Assembly: GCF_019656215.1 (NCBI RefSeq)
Contig: NZ_BPLK01000003.1
Location: forward strand, 1-64,000
Direction: 5' to 3'
Source: Apilactobacillus zhangqiuensis
GTDB lineage: Bacteria; Bacillota; Bacilli; Lactobacillales; Lactobacillaceae
DNA length: 64,000 nucleotides
Shown: piece after piece, positions 8,980 through 18,149 of the stretch
Layout: the number at the start of each line of letters is the position of its first letter
How positions within the stretch are numbered: the first letter of the stretch is position 1
Translations under genes and position numbers: made by a program
Notes under the pieces: generated by a model
Told to the model about the DNA's origin: nothing
Database searches by the model: none
What the model saw: the letters and a program-made list of their open reading frames with translations, nothing else

Positions 8980-9639
8980 GTGATGATGAAAAATAAGGAT
9001 ATATTTACGCAGCCATTAGTAGCGATGCTATTAGCGATTACTAGTGGTGGTATTGATGCTTATACTTTTATCGAACAAGGCGGGGTGTTTGCTGGATTAC
9101 AAACTGGAAATTCTATCTTGTTCGGAATTAGCTTAGCCGACCATGATTTTGCTCAATCTTTAAAGTACATCTTTTCAATTGCTTTTTTCGTATTAGGTAT
9201 CTTAATCATAAAGGTAATGCAAAGAAAGATGAATTCAATCAATACTAGAAAAGTGACAATTATGTTTTACGAAATTGCAATCGTCTTGATTGTTGTTTTG
9301 TTAGTAAAGAGTGGGGCACATGTTTTAATCGTTGGATTACTATCCTTAGTATCAGCGGCTCAATTGCAAGAATTTAAGTTGTTAAAGGGAAATCCCTTTA
9401 ATCCACTAATGATGACCGGAAACATTAGTAAAATAGCTAATAATGCCTATCTAGCATTAGTTGACCATGATAAAAAAGCGAAATCGTTATTGATTGATAC
9501 AATCATGGTGATTACAAGCTTTATTCTAGGAACTTTTATCATGGGGTTCATTGATCATTATCTACATGCTTATGCGGTATTAGTAATCATTATGCCGTTA
9601 TTAATGGTAATAATAATTAATTTTTTAAATCGTAAATAA
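8980..9639 (+). CDS. DUF1275 (YoaK-type) membrane protein
   Basis: Predicted membrane protein of about 219 residues with six or so hydrophobic segments. The opening ITSGGIDAYTF and the QTGNSILFGI block are hallmarks of DUF1275. The function of this family is not established. Three start codons are stacked (GTG 8980, ATG 8983, ATG 8986) and no strong Shine-Dalgarno chooses among them. It lies 18 nt after the flippase gene and probably shares its transcript; a bidirectional terminator follows. Confidence 0.8.
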   Translation: MMMKNKDIFTQPLVAMLLAITSGGIDAYTFIEQGGVFAGLQTGNSILFGISLADHDFAQSLKYIFSIAFFVLGILIIKVMQRKMNSINTRKVTIMFYEIAIVLIVVLLVKSGAHVLIVGLLSLVSAAQLQEFKLLKGNPFNPLMMTGNISKIANNAYLALVDHDKKAKSLLIDTIMVITSFILGTFIMGFIDHYLHAYAVLVIIMPLLMVIIINFLNRK

Positions 9640-9673
9640 AAAGACAGAATCAATTATGATTCTGTCTTTTTTT
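9637..9673. terminator. Bidirectional terminator between the DUF1275 gene and nnrD
   Basis: Stem AGACAGAATC/GATTCTGTCT with A-run and T-run flanks. It overlaps the 3' end of nnrD. Confidence 0.9.
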
Positions 9674-10490
9674 CATTTTCTTTCATGAATTCAGGAATAT
9701 GTTCAATAATTTGAGTAGGAAGGACTACGTATTGTTTTTCGGCTAATTTATCTGCAATAGCACTATGAGCATACACGGCAGATAAAACAGCATCAGTAGT
9801 ATTTTCGAACTGAGATACAAATCCAGTAATCATTCCAGCAAGAGTATCACCCATTCCCCCGGTCGCTTGGGCAGGAGTACCACCCGGGTTAACCCAAATG
9901 TCATCGTTATGATATACCTTGGTGTGATGTGATTTAACAACTACAGTCGCATTTAAATCTTTTACGGCTTTTTGATTATTTTCATCGGATTGGTCACTAA
10001 TTTTAATCCCAGAAAGTCTTTGCCATTCCATTTGATGTGGCGTGAAAATGAGCTCTGCATCAGGAAGTGAAAGGTTGTGATTAGCAATCAATGTAATTGC
10101 CGATCCATCAATAATTAATTTTTGAGATGAATCAATGTTATTAAAGACAGTTTTTAAAATGGTAAGGCTATTTTCATCGGTGCCTAGGCCAGGACCAATT
10201 AGGACAACATCGAAACCATTAAGCATGGACTTAACACTGTCTAGGTCATTAAAGTCTACAAACATTGCTTCTGGAATATGGGTGTGAAGACTAGAAAGAT
10301 TGACTGAATCAGTAAAAGTAGTTGTTAATCCCGCTCCAGAATAGACGCAGGCCTTAGAAGCCATAATAATAGCACCGCCAAAGTTATTAGTACCACCAAT
10401 GATACCAACACGACCAAAGGTGCCTTTATGGCTATTATTTGGGCGTTTTATGATTGTGTTGTTAACGATGTCAGTTGAAATATATGTCAT
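9654..10490 (-). CDS. nnrD: ADP/ATP-dependent NAD(P)H-hydrate dehydratase
   Basis: Repairs hydrated NAD(P)H back to NAD(P)H at the expense of ADP or ATP. The 278-residue protein carries GIIGGTNNFGGA near the N-terminus and the C-terminal ATGGMGDTLAG block, with the general-base Asp expected in the GMGD motif of this ribokinase-like family. ATG 10490 is preferred because GGGAGG lies 7 nt upstream; an earlier in-frame TTG would put that Shine-Dalgarno inside the gene. The epimerase partner (NnrE) is not fused and not in the window. Confidence 0.9.
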   Translation of the reverse strand: MTYISTDIVNNTIIKRPNNSHKGTFGRVGIIGGTNNFGGAIIMASKACVYSGAGLTTTFTDSVNLSSLHTHIPEAMFVDFNDLDSVKSMLNGFDVVLIGPGLGTDENSLTILKTVFNNIDSSQKLIIDGSAITLIANHNLSLPDAELIFTPHQMEWQRLSGIKISDQSDENNQKAVKDLNATVVVKSHHTKVYHNDDIWVNPGGTPAQATGGMGDTLAGMITGFVSQFENTTDAVLSAVYAHSAIADKLAEKQYVVLPTQIIEHIPEFMKENEKKTES

Positions 10491-10546
10491 TTTAATTCCT
10501 CCCAAAGCTTTTGTCTTCAGTATAGCACTAAAAAATTAGGACTTCA

Positions 10547-10577
10547 TTGATGTGTTTTAATTAGATTATGCTAAAAT
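10547..10577 (+). promoter_or_regulatory. Promoter of pepV
   Basis: Extended -10 TGCTAAAAT (10569-10577) with a poorly spaced TTGATG (10547-10552, 19 nt) upstream. It lies 28 nt before the pepV start. Confidence 0.5.
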
Positions 10578-10605
10578 ATATGGAAAGGTAAAGGAGGATT
10601 TCAAA

Positions 10606-12021
10606 ATGATTAATTGGGATGAATTAGCTCAAGACTACAAAGAAGATTACCTAAAGGATTTAGCTGACTTAATTTCTATCGATAGTGAAAGAAATGATAA
10701 CGAGGCTACTGATGAATTTCCTTTAGGACCTGGTCCAGCTAAAGCATTAGTAAAGTACTTAGAAATTGGTAAACGAGACGGTTTCACTGTTAAAAACCTA
10801 GATAACCTAGTTGGTTACATAGAATACGGTAGTGGAGATAAGACATTTGCTATTTTAGCCCATGCTGATGTTATGCCTGCCGGTGAAGGATGGGACAGCA
10901 ATCCATTTGAAATGATGATCAAAGACGGTAAAGTAATTGGTCGTGGTGCCTCCGACGATAAGGGACCTGGTTTGGCTGCATACTATGGTCTAAAGATGAT
11001 GAAGGATCAAGGAATTGAACCTAACTGTAAGATTCGATTCATTATTGGTACAGATGAAGAAAGTAATTGGACTGGAATGAAGCATTACTTCAAGTTAGAA
11101 CCAGAACCAGATTTTGGTTTCTCTCCAGATGCTCAATTCCCAGTCATTAATGGTGAAAAAGGAAACACAACATTTGAAACTACATTTGGTACTAACCAAG
11201 AAGATTCAGCTGATTACTACCTAGCAAACTTCGATGCAGGACTAAGAGAAAACATGGTTCCAAGAGATGCGTTTGCTGAAATTAAGACTGCATTTAAAGA
11301 TCAAATGGCAGAAGAATTTTCAACATTTATGCAAGATCGTAAATTAGATGGTGGTTCTGAAATTACCGAAGATGGAATTAAATTACATCTAATTGGTAAA
11401 TCAGCTCACGGAATGGAACCAAGAAATGGTGTTAACGGTGGAACATTCTTAGCAAACTTCTTGCGTGGATATGATTTCTCTGGTGATGCAAAGAACTTTA
11501 TTAAATTTGTTGCTGAATTCCTACATGGTGACTCACGTGCGAACAGAATTGGTGCTAACTACACTGACGAAATCATGGGTGATTTAACAATGAACATTGG
11601 TATTTTAAAGTTCAATCCAACTGATGGTGGTTTTGTAAATACTAACTTTAGATATCCTAAGGGGATTAGTGTTGAAACAATTGGTGATCACTTAAGCCAA
11701 GCTGCAAAAGTAATGGATGGAAATGTTAAGAATACAGACGACATGGTTCCACATTATGTTGATCCAAAAGACCCAATCGTAAACAAACTAATCAATGTTT
11801 ACCGTGAACGTACCGGTAAGACTGAAGCTCAACCTCAAGTAGTTGGTGGAGGAACTTACGGTCGTATGATGAAGAGAGGGGTAGCATTTGGTGCTGAATT
11901 CCCTTGGACTGTAAACACAATGCACCAAGCTAACGAATATCAAGTCGTTGATGACTTATTATTAGCAATGGCGATTTATGGTCAATCAATTTTCGAATTA
12001 GGTACATTAGAAGATAACTAA
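10606..12021 (+). CDS. pepV: Xaa-His / broad dipeptidase PepV (M20 family)
   Basis: Cytosolic zinc dipeptidase that finishes peptide breakdown, central to amino-acid supply in lactobacilli. The 471-residue length is usual. Metal-site motifs appear in order: AHADVMPAGEGW with H86 and D88, GASDDKGP with D118, GTDEESNW (Glu pair near 152), FSPDAQFP, and the C-terminal TMHQANEY His. These match the PepV metal ligands known from Lactobacillus delbrueckii. AAAGGAGG precedes the ATG, and a bidirectional terminator follows. Confidence 0.96.
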   Translation: MINWDELAQDYKEDYLKDLADLISIDSERNDNEATDEFPLGPGPAKALVKYLEIGKRDGFTVKNLDNLVGYIEYGSGDKTFAILAHADVMPAGEGWDSNPFEMMIKDGKVIGRGASDDKGPGLAAYYGLKMMKDQGIEPNCKIRFIIGTDEESNWTGMKHYFKLEPEPDFGFSPDAQFPVINGEKGNTTFETTFGTNQEDSADYYLANFDAGLRENMVPRDAFAEIKTAFKDQMAEEFSTFMQDRKLDGGSEITEDGIKLHLIGKSAHGMEPRNGVNGGTFLANFLRGYDFSGDAKNFIKFVAEFLHGDSRANRIGANYTDEIMGDLTMNIGILKFNPTDGGFVNTNFRYPKGISVETIGDHLSQAAKVMDGNVKNTDDMVPHYVDPKDPIVNKLINVYRERTGKTEAQPQVVGGGTYGRMMKRGVAFGAEFPWTVNTMHQANEYQVVDDLLLAMAIYGQSIFELGTLEDN

Positions 12022-12025
12022 ATAC

Positions 12026-12061
12026 AAAAAATCCCAAATCAAAATGATTTGGGATTTTTAT
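12026..12061. terminator. Bidirectional terminator after pepV
   Basis: Stem AAAATCCCAAATC/GATTTGGGATTTT with T-runs on both strands. Confidence 0.9.
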
Positions 12062-12693
12062 TATCTGATTTTTTTAAGTTCTTCATCAATCATGTTTAAG
12101 ACAATGTCGACGTTAGTGTCTTCTGATAGGTCGTATTTTTGAAGGTCAATCTTCATTTTTGGACTCTTATCGTATTCTTCATACCATTGTTTGTATGCTG
12201 ACCACATGTGATAGTAGTATTCTTTTAACTTAGGATCGTTATCGAATTGTTCATAGTCACGGCCGCGCATCTTAATTCTGTGTAGAATGGTTTCAAAATC
12301 GGTTTCAGCATATACCATTAGGTCTGGAGCTTTTTTAGGAAGTTGATCTAATTCGCCCATCATCTTGTCCAATAATTCTAGGTAAATTTTCAATTCCATG
12401 TCTGAAATATTACCTTCAGCATTATTTTGTTTTGTGAAAAGGGCATCTTCATAGATTGATCTATCTAAAATGTTGTTGTCATCTGATAGAGCTTTCTTAA
12501 TCATTGAAAAACGCTTGTTTAAAAAGTAAATTTGTAATAAGAATCCATATTGTTCCGGATTGTTATAGTACAAAGGCAAAACAGGATTTTCGCCAACTGG
12601 TTCATAGAAGGCTTTAGTGCCTAAATGTTTTGCAATTTTACCGGTCAAGGTTGTTTTACCAACACCAATCATCCCTGCTGTAATTATCACCAT
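12061..12693 (-). CDS. Deoxynucleoside kinase (dAK/dGK family)
   Basis: Salvages deoxynucleosides by 5'-phosphorylation. The 210-residue protein has the P-loop GMIGVGKTT (about 7-15), the substrate-site EP (31-32), and the DRSIYEDALF motif typical of the deoxyribonucleoside kinase family. Lactobacilli often carry paired dAK/dGK genes; only one copy is here, so base specificity cannot be assigned. It is monocistronic on the minus strand, converging on pepV, and the mscL terminator lies upstream. Confidence 0.88.
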   Translation of the reverse strand: MVIITAGMIGVGKTTLTGKIAKHLGTKAFYEPVGENPVLPLYYNNPEQYGFLLQIYFLNKRFSMIKKALSDDNNILDRSIYEDALFTKQNNAEGNISDMELKIYLELLDKMMGELDQLPKKAPDLMVYAETDFETILHRIKMRGRDYEQFDNDPKLKEYYYHMWSAYKQWYEEYDKSPKMKIDLQKYDLSEDTNVDIVLNMIDEELKKIR

Positions 12694-12759
12694 ATTAACT
12701 CCTCATTTTTTGAAATAGTAATAATATTTTATCATATTTTAAAACCGAACTTAATATCA

Positions 12760-12794
12760 AAAAGAAAAACCCAGGTGTAAAAATACCTGGGTTT
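12760..12794 (-). terminator. Terminator after mscL
   Basis: On the minus strand: stem AAACCCAGGT/ACCTGGGTTT followed by TTTCTTTTT. Confidence 0.85.
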
Positions 12795-12798
12795 GTTG

Positions 12799-13170
12799 TT
12801 ATTTGTTATTTTTTTGTTCTGAAAGTAAGTCACGGATTTCACCCAATAGGATGTCGGTCTTGGTATCCTTAGGAGTAGTATCGCGTTTTGAAACTTTGTT
12901 GTAAGTTCTTACAATCAAGAATACAACGAAGGCAACAATCAAGAAGTTAATAACATCGTTGATGAAACTACCGACTCTGAAGTGAGCTGAACCCACTGAG
13001 AAGACGATTGATGATAGGTTCATTTGACCCATGAAAATACCGATTAAAGGATTAATCAAGTTTGAAGTAAATGACTTAACAATGGTTGTGAATGCTGAAC
13101 CAATGATTACACCAACAGCTAGATCTAAGACATTACCTTTAGAGATAAATGCTTTGAATTCTTTAAACAA
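12799..13170 (-). CDS. mscL: Large-conductance mechanosensitive channel
   Basis: Membrane channel that opens under hypo-osmotic stretch to release solutes. The 123 residues show the conserved N-terminal helix FKEFKAFISKGNVLDLAVGV, the first membrane segment, a short periplasm-side loop, a second membrane segment, and a charged C-terminal helix. The start is TTG at 13170: AAAGGAGG lies 8 nt before it and there is no nearby ATG in frame. It has its own terminator. Confidence 0.96.
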   Translation of the reverse strand: MFKEFKAFISKGNVLDLAVGVIIGSAFTTIVKSFTSNLINPLIGIFMGQMNLSSIVFSVGSAHFRVGSFINDVINFLIVAFVVFLIVRTYNKVSKRDTTPKDTKTDILLGEIRDLLSEQKNNK

Positions 13171-13297
13171 ATTGCAAACCTCCTTTCACTATGTAACTGT
13201 ATTTAATACTAACATAAAAATTTATAAAGAATTGCTTAAATCAGTATACTTAAGATATTTTTAGTAATATTATGAAACTGAGTAAGGGGTGATACGA

Positions 13298-15082
13298 ATG
13301 AATTATAGAAAAACAATTATTGCAACGCTAAGTGCATCTGTTTTATTGGGGACTGCGTTTAGTTTTAACGTGGATAGTCAAGCTAAGAAAACAGTACATA
13401 AGGTTAAAATTCATAAGAAGGCAAAAGCAAAGTCTAGTTCAGCTACCTCTAATTTTGCGATTGTTCTTAAAACAAGAAGTAATAGTAAGTTAGAAAGTTA
13501 TGTTTTGACTAAGCACAAGAAGTTTTTATCTACCAAGCAGTTTGCCAATCGATATGGGCAAACTAACAAAACTGTTGCTGCAATTCAAAAGTATTTTAAA
13601 AAGTATCATATTAAGACTATCAAGTATGCCGGCAACCTGGTATTAAGAGGTTATGGTAGCAAGGCCAACATTCAAAAAGCCCTAAAATATAAACAACTTA
13701 GGGTTAAAGTGAATGGAAAGTTTGTCTACCGTCCAAATCATGAACCAAAGATGAGAGGTAAGCTTCAAAAGCACGTCAACGGCTACTTAGGTTTAAGTAA
13801 TTATGATCACGTAAATAGTAATTCTGCTAAGAAAACCAGAAGTAAGGCAATGAAACGTAGTCCTAAGGATTTCGTTAAGCGTTACGGAGTATCTTCATTA
13901 AAGCAAGCCAAACGTGGTAACAAGCATAGTATTGGTATCATCTCATTTGGTGGATTTAAGAATTCCGATATCACTAGATTTTGGAAGAAGGTAGATGTTC
14001 CTTCAAGTATTAAACGTGTTCACGTTTACAAGGATGACTATGCATCAATTAAGTCACAAAGTGATGAAACTACGATGGATATCCAACAAGCTGGTGCGAT
14101 TGCACCAAAATCCAACATTAACGTTTATATTTCTCAACCAACTATCTCTGGAATGGTAGAAAGTTTTGCTAGAGCCATCAGTGCTAATAAGTCTGACAGT
14201 TTATCACTAAGTTGGGGAATTAGCGAAGCTGAATTACAACAAATGATGAACGAAGGATTCATTCCAAAGAGCTATAACTCAATTATGAATAGCTTGTTAT
14301 TACAAGGTGCGGCTCAAGGAATTAGTATCTTTAATTCAACTGGTGACAATGGTGCTTATGATGGTATTGAAGGTGGGGTAACTGGATTAACTGTTGAATC
14401 TCCAGCATCTTCACCATTCATTACAGCAGTTGGAGCCACCAGTGTGCCAATCAACTATACTGTCAACGGTCATAATGTAAAAATTGATAAGGAACGTGCA
14501 TGGTCCAATGATTTCTTATATCCATACTTTAACAAGTTGAAACTATACAACAGTGATCAAAACAGCTTCTTAAGCACTTATTTTGTTGGAACTGGTGGAG
14601 GATTCAGTAAGTTTAACCAAACGCCTGCTTATCAACAAAATGTAAGTGGCGTAAATAGCTATAACGCTGTTCAATATTGGGATATGGATAGTGGCTACGC
14701 TAAACAATACGCAAAGCCATCCAAAACGTCTGGTACTGCAACAGGTAGAAACTTACCTGACATCGTAGCTAATGGTGATCCACAGACAGGATACACTGTT
14801 TTGTATAACAACCATTGGTTTACAGATGGTGGAACAAGTATTGTTGCTCCGCAAGTAGCAGCCGTAAATGCTTTGTTTGCTACTAGAGCAAATCATCGTT
14901 TCGGTCTATGGAATCCACAACTATATGCGTTCGCAAATAGTGTTAATTCGCCATTTAATACGCTAGATGCAGATAAAGATAACAGCAACTTATACTACAC
15001 TGGCCAACCTGGTAAAAAGTATAACCAAGCAACCGGTTTAGGAACTGTTAACTACAAAAAGTTATATCAATTAATGAAATAA
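13298..15082 (+). CDS. Secreted sedolisin-family (S53) serine-carboxyl protease
   Basis: Predicted exported acid-type protease of 594 residues. An N-terminal signal peptide is followed by a Lys-rich stretch, a pro-kumamolisin-like propeptide (about 50-150), and the catalytic domain. The sedolisin triad is visible: E257 and D261 in the DETTMDIQ stretch and S514 in DGGTSIVAP, with the oxyanion Asp (D350) in STGDNG. The C-terminus NQATGLGTVNYKKL resembles the family's calcium-site end. ATG 13298 is chosen because AAGGGGTGA precedes it; GTG 13289 overlaps that site. No LPxTG anchor is present, so release to the medium is likely. Confidence 0.9.
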   Translation: MNYRKTIIATLSASVLLGTAFSFNVDSQAKKTVHKVKIHKKAKAKSSSATSNFAIVLKTRSNSKLESYVLTKHKKFLSTKQFANRYGQTNKTVAAIQKYFKKYHIKTIKYAGNLVLRGYGSKANIQKALKYKQLRVKVNGKFVYRPNHEPKMRGKLQKHVNGYLGLSNYDHVNSNSAKKTRSKAMKRSPKDFVKRYGVSSLKQAKRGNKHSIGIISFGGFKNSDITRFWKKVDVPSSIKRVHVYKDDYASIKSQSDETTMDIQQAGAIAPKSNINVYISQPTISGMVESFARAISANKSDSLSLSWGISEAELQQMMNEGFIPKSYNSIMNSLLLQGAAQGISIFNSTGDNGAYDGIEGGVTGLTVESPASSPFITAVGATSVPINYTVNGHNVKIDKERAWSNDFLYPYFNKLKLYNSDQNSFLSTYFVGTGGGFSKFNQTPAYQQNVSGVNSYNAVQYWDMDSGYAKQYAKPSKTSGTATGRNLPDIVANGDPQTGYTVLYNNHWFTDGGTSIVAPQVAAVNALFATRANHRFGLWNPQLYAFANSVNSPFNTLDADKDNSNLYYTGQPGKKYNQATGLGTVNYKKLYQLMK

Positions 15083-15083
15083 A

Positions 15084-15120
15084 AAAATCCATCCTAATTT
15101 GATTAGGATGGATTTTTTAT
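15084..15120. terminator. Bidirectional terminator after the sedolisin gene
   Basis: Stem AATCCATCCTAAT/ATTAGGATGGATT with a TTG loop and T-runs on both sides. Confidence 0.92.
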
Positions 15121-15123
15121 TTG

Positions 15124-15462
15124 TTAGTCTAGTGGTTCGTTGATTCGTTCAAGCATTTCCTTAGCAATTAGGGCGTGCTTTGAATATTTCTTTAGTTGAT
15201 GGGTAGTAATCTTGGAAGCGGTCATTTTTTCAAACGCTGCACTGTAATCGATTGCGACAGTATCAGCTGGAATCTTAATTGGATCTAAGATGCGCTTTTT
15301 GAAAGAATCACAAGAATCTTGATAAGCTTTTTGTAATCTTTCAACAGTTTCATCATAGCTGTGGGAGATTAAAGACTTTGCGAAACGAAAATCTTTACGA
15401 CTGTATTTGTTGCAAATGAACATTACTAAACCAATCATTTTATCTTTTTTTTCTTCTGCCAT
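15124..15462 (-). CDS. Conserved-looking hypothetical protein, 112 aa
   Basis: I do not recognise a family. The product is soluble, helical-looking and highly charged, with many Lys, a hydrophobic stretch KMIGLVMFIC near the N-terminus, and no signal peptide. Evidence that it is real: a good promoter (TTGAGA, 18 nt, TATAAT, minus strand), an unbroken frame, and a bidirectional terminator directly after it. The Shine-Dalgarno is weak (AAGAAGATG). It sits alone between the protease gene and the UvrA-like gene; context gives no function. Confidence 0.75.
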   Translation of the reverse strand: MAEEKKDKMIGLVMFICNKYSRKDFRFAKSLISHSYDETVERLQKAYQDSCDSFKKRILDPIKIPADTVAIDYSAAFEKMTASKITTHQLKKYSKHALIAKEMLERINEPLD

Positions 15463-15503
15463 AATTTCATCTTCTTTCGATTAGATATCGTGCCTATACT
15501 CTC

Positions 15504-15533
15504 ATTATAGTATTAAAAAAATATTTTTCTCAA
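15504..15533 (-). promoter_or_regulatory. Promoter of the 112-aa hypothetical gene
   Basis: On the minus strand: TTGAGA (15533-15528), 18-nt spacer, TATAAT (15509-15504). Confidence 0.7.
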
Positions 15534-15639
15534 GAAAACAGATTAACTTTATAAATTCTTAATTATTAAACAAGATACATGCATTCAATACTTATAACCA
15601 CTATAATTGTTACTATAAAGTGAATTCAGGAGGATTGAA

Positions 15640-17901
15640 ATGCCAAATCAAGATTATATCGAGGTTCATAATGCTTTTCAAAACAACTTAAAGCACTTAG
15701 ATATTAATATCAAGAAACACGCGATTACTGTCTTTACAGGACTATCTGGTGCTGGGAAATCATCGCTTGTTTTTGATACTATCGCCGCAAACTCTAGAAG
15801 AGAGCTGAACGAAACATTTCCTAGTTTCACACAACAATACTTACCTAAGTATGGAGCGCCACACGTTGGTAGAATCGATAATCTACCTGTGGCAATTGTG
15901 ATTCAACAAAAGAAAGTTGGAAAGAACCCAAGATCAACACTTGCTACATACACTGGAATTTATTCATTGTTAAGACTACTATTCTCTAGAATTGGTAAGC
16001 CTTGGGTTGGATATTCTGATACATTTTCATTTAACCTACCACAAGGGATGTGTGATAAATGTCAGGGATTAGGATATATTGATCACATTAATCCGGATAA
16101 GGTAATTGATTATGATAAGTCATTAAATGAAGGGGCAATTACATTCGTAAGTTTTGGTCCTGGTACATGGCGCTGGAAGCGTTATGCATACACAGGATTA
16201 TTTGATAACGATAAAAAGATTAAGGACTACTCCGAAAAAGAATTAAATGATTTACTATACGCTCCACAACATCATTTAACTGATGCACCAAAGGAATGGA
16301 AGAAGTCCATCTTATATGAAGGTGTGATTCCAAGAATTAAGCGTTCCATTATTGAAAGTAAGGAAGGAGAACACCACAAGGAAGCCATTCAAGAAATCGT
16401 TACTAGAACAGCTTGTGATAAGTGTCATGGTACTAAGTTAAGACCAGAAGTACTTACTTGTAAGATTAATGGTTATAACATTGCCGATGTCTTACAAATG
16501 GATTTAAACCACGTCATTGAGTTTTTAGATTCAATTGATGAAAAGTTAACCGTTGATTTATTGAGAGAACTAACTACCAAGATTCAATCATTAATCGATT
16601 TAGGGTTAGGATACTTAACATTAGATAGAAGTACTGACACATTGTCTGGTGGGGAAACACAAAGAATTAAGATTGCTAAGTACATGAACAGTTCACTATC
16701 AGATATGGTTTATATTCTAGATGAACCAAGTGTGGGATTGCATCCGGCTGATATCAAACTAATTAGTCATGCTTTGAAAAAATTAAAGGATAAGGGCAAT
16801 ACGGTTCTAGTTGTTGAACACAACCCAGAATTAATTCCAATCGCTGACTACGTCGTTGAAATCGGTCCTAAACCGGGTAAAGATGGTGGAAAGATTATGT
16901 TTAACGGAAAGTATTCCGATTTACTTAAGAGTGACACCATCACCGGCAAATTATTGCAAGAACCTTTATTATTTAAGCAAGCTAAGAAGTTTAGTGACAC
17001 ATTAGATTTGAAAGATGTTAACATTCATAATCTAAAACACGCTAACGTATCAATTCCACTTAATGCTCAAACCGTTATTTCAGGGGTTGCCGGTTCTGGT
17101 AAAAGTTCATTAATCCAAGCAGTTAAGGATAAACTAAAGACTGGATACATTGATTTAACCCAAGATGCCGTTGGTGTCAACATTAGATCAACACCTGCCA
17201 CTTACCTAAATATTTTGGACGATATTAGAAAGTTGTTTGGGGATGCTAACAGGGTTTCAAGACAATTATTCAGTTATAACGGTAAGGGTAAATGTCCACT
17301 ATGTAAAGGTCGTGGGGTTCAAATCACCAATATGGCCTTCATGGATCCAGTTGTTCAAACCTGTGAAAAATGTCATGGTAAGAGATATAGCGATGAAGCT
17401 TTACAATACAAACTAAATGGTTTGGATATTGCTGAAGTCTTGAACCTATCAATCAAAGAAGCAATTAAGTTCTTTGCTGAAGTTGCCGAAATTCACGATA
17501 AGTTGGTTAACATGCAAAGGGTTGGTTTAGATTACCTTTCATTAGGTCAATCACTTGATACTCTTTCAGGTGGGGAAGTTCAAAGACTAAAACTTGCACT
17601 ACAACTTAATAAGACTGGAACAGTATACTTACTAGATGAACCAACCGCTGGTTTACACATGAAAGATGTATCAATAATGACTAATTTATTCGATGAATTA
17701 GTTGAAAAGGGTAATACCTTAATCATTGTTGAACATAATCTTTCAGTAATTAGTAAATCAGATTGGATGATCGACGTGGGTCCTAAGGCTGGTCGTTACG
17801 GTGGTGAAATCCTTTATTCAGGAACACCAAACGATTCTTTAGATGATGCTAAATCAGTTACCGGAAAAGCAATGAAAGAATACAATAATGCTCGAAAATA
17901 A
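15640..17901 (+). CDS. UvrA-like ABC ATPase (short UvrA2/drug-resistance type)
   Basis: Tandem-ABC protein of 753 residues, about 190 shorter than canonical UvrA. It has two Walker A loops (GLSGAGKSS near 34-42, GVAGSGKSS in the second half), two signatures (LSGGETQR, LSGGEVQR) and two Walker B blocks (ILDEPSVGLHP, LLDEPTAGLH). Cys pairs of the zinc modules are present: CDKCQG, CDKCHG, CPLCKG, CEKCHG. The spacing leaves little room for a full UvrB-binding domain. Family members of this kind occur in drug producers and many lactobacilli; a role in DNA-damage or drug tolerance is inferred. AGGAGG precedes the ATG. A terminator follows; no uvrB or uvrC is nearby. Confidence 0.85.
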   Translation: MPNQDYIEVHNAFQNNLKHLDINIKKHAITVFTGLSGAGKSSLVFDTIAANSRRELNETFPSFTQQYLPKYGAPHVGRIDNLPVAIVIQQKKVGKNPRSTLATYTGIYSLLRLLFSRIGKPWVGYSDTFSFNLPQGMCDKCQGLGYIDHINPDKVIDYDKSLNEGAITFVSFGPGTWRWKRYAYTGLFDNDKKIKDYSEKELNDLLYAPQHHLTDAPKEWKKSILYEGVIPRIKRSIIESKEGEHHKEAIQEIVTRTACDKCHGTKLRPEVLTCKINGYNIADVLQMDLNHVIEFLDSIDEKLTVDLLRELTTKIQSLIDLGLGYLTLDRSTDTLSGGETQRIKIAKYMNSSLSDMVYILDEPSVGLHPADIKLISHALKKLKDKGNTVLVVEHNPELIPIADYVVEIGPKPGKDGGKIMFNGKYSDLLKSDTITGKLLQEPLLFKQAKKFSDTLDLKDVNIHNLKHANVSIPLNAQTVISGVAGSGKSSLIQAVKDKLKTGYIDLTQDAVGVNIRSTPATYLNILDDIRKLFGDANRVSRQLFSYNGKGKCPLCKGRGVQITNMAFMDPVVQTCEKCHGKRYSDEALQYKLNGLDIAEVLNLSIKEAIKFFAEVAEIHDKLVNMQRVGLDYLSLGQSLDTLSGGEVQRLKLALQLNKTGTVYLLDEPTAGLHMKDVSIMTNLFDELVEKGNTLIIVEHNLSVISKSDWMIDVGPKAGRYGGEILYSGTPNDSLDDAKSVTGKAMKEYNNARK

Positions 17902-17927
17902 AAGACGCGCTTAAGCGTCTTTTTGTT
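17902..17927 (+). terminator. Terminator after the UvrA-like gene
   Basis: Stem AAGACGC/GCGTCTT followed by TTT. No gene lies in the 222 nt from here to asnB. Confidence 0.8.
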
Positions 17928-18071
17928 TTATATAAATTTATAGCGCTTTTTAGACGATTTCACTGGACAGAATAGTAGATATGATTATACTTAATAATAT
18001 TAGTTTGTGTACTATATAAATTTGTATCGATGATTAAATTGCTATTTTTATGGCCTAAAATCTAAATATTT

Positions 18072-18080
18072 TGTTACAAT
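18072..18080 (+). promoter_or_regulatory. Extended -10 promoter of asnB operon
   Basis: TGTTACAAT is an extended -10; no good -35 is visible 16-18 nt upstream. It would give a leader of about 60 nt. Confidence 0.45.
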
Positions 18081-18149
18081 AAAATAAGTACGATTAAAAA
18101 GTAACTAAAAATTATTAATACATTAAAAAAACAAAGGGGAATAAAACTT

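Noticed and set aside
13031-13264. Plus-strand frame opposite mscL
   Set aside because: Shadow of the conserved mscL gene; no family resemblance.
15541-15639. Promoter for the UvrA-like gene at TATAAT 15602-15607
   Set aside because: No -35 at a usable distance and no extended -10; left uncalled.
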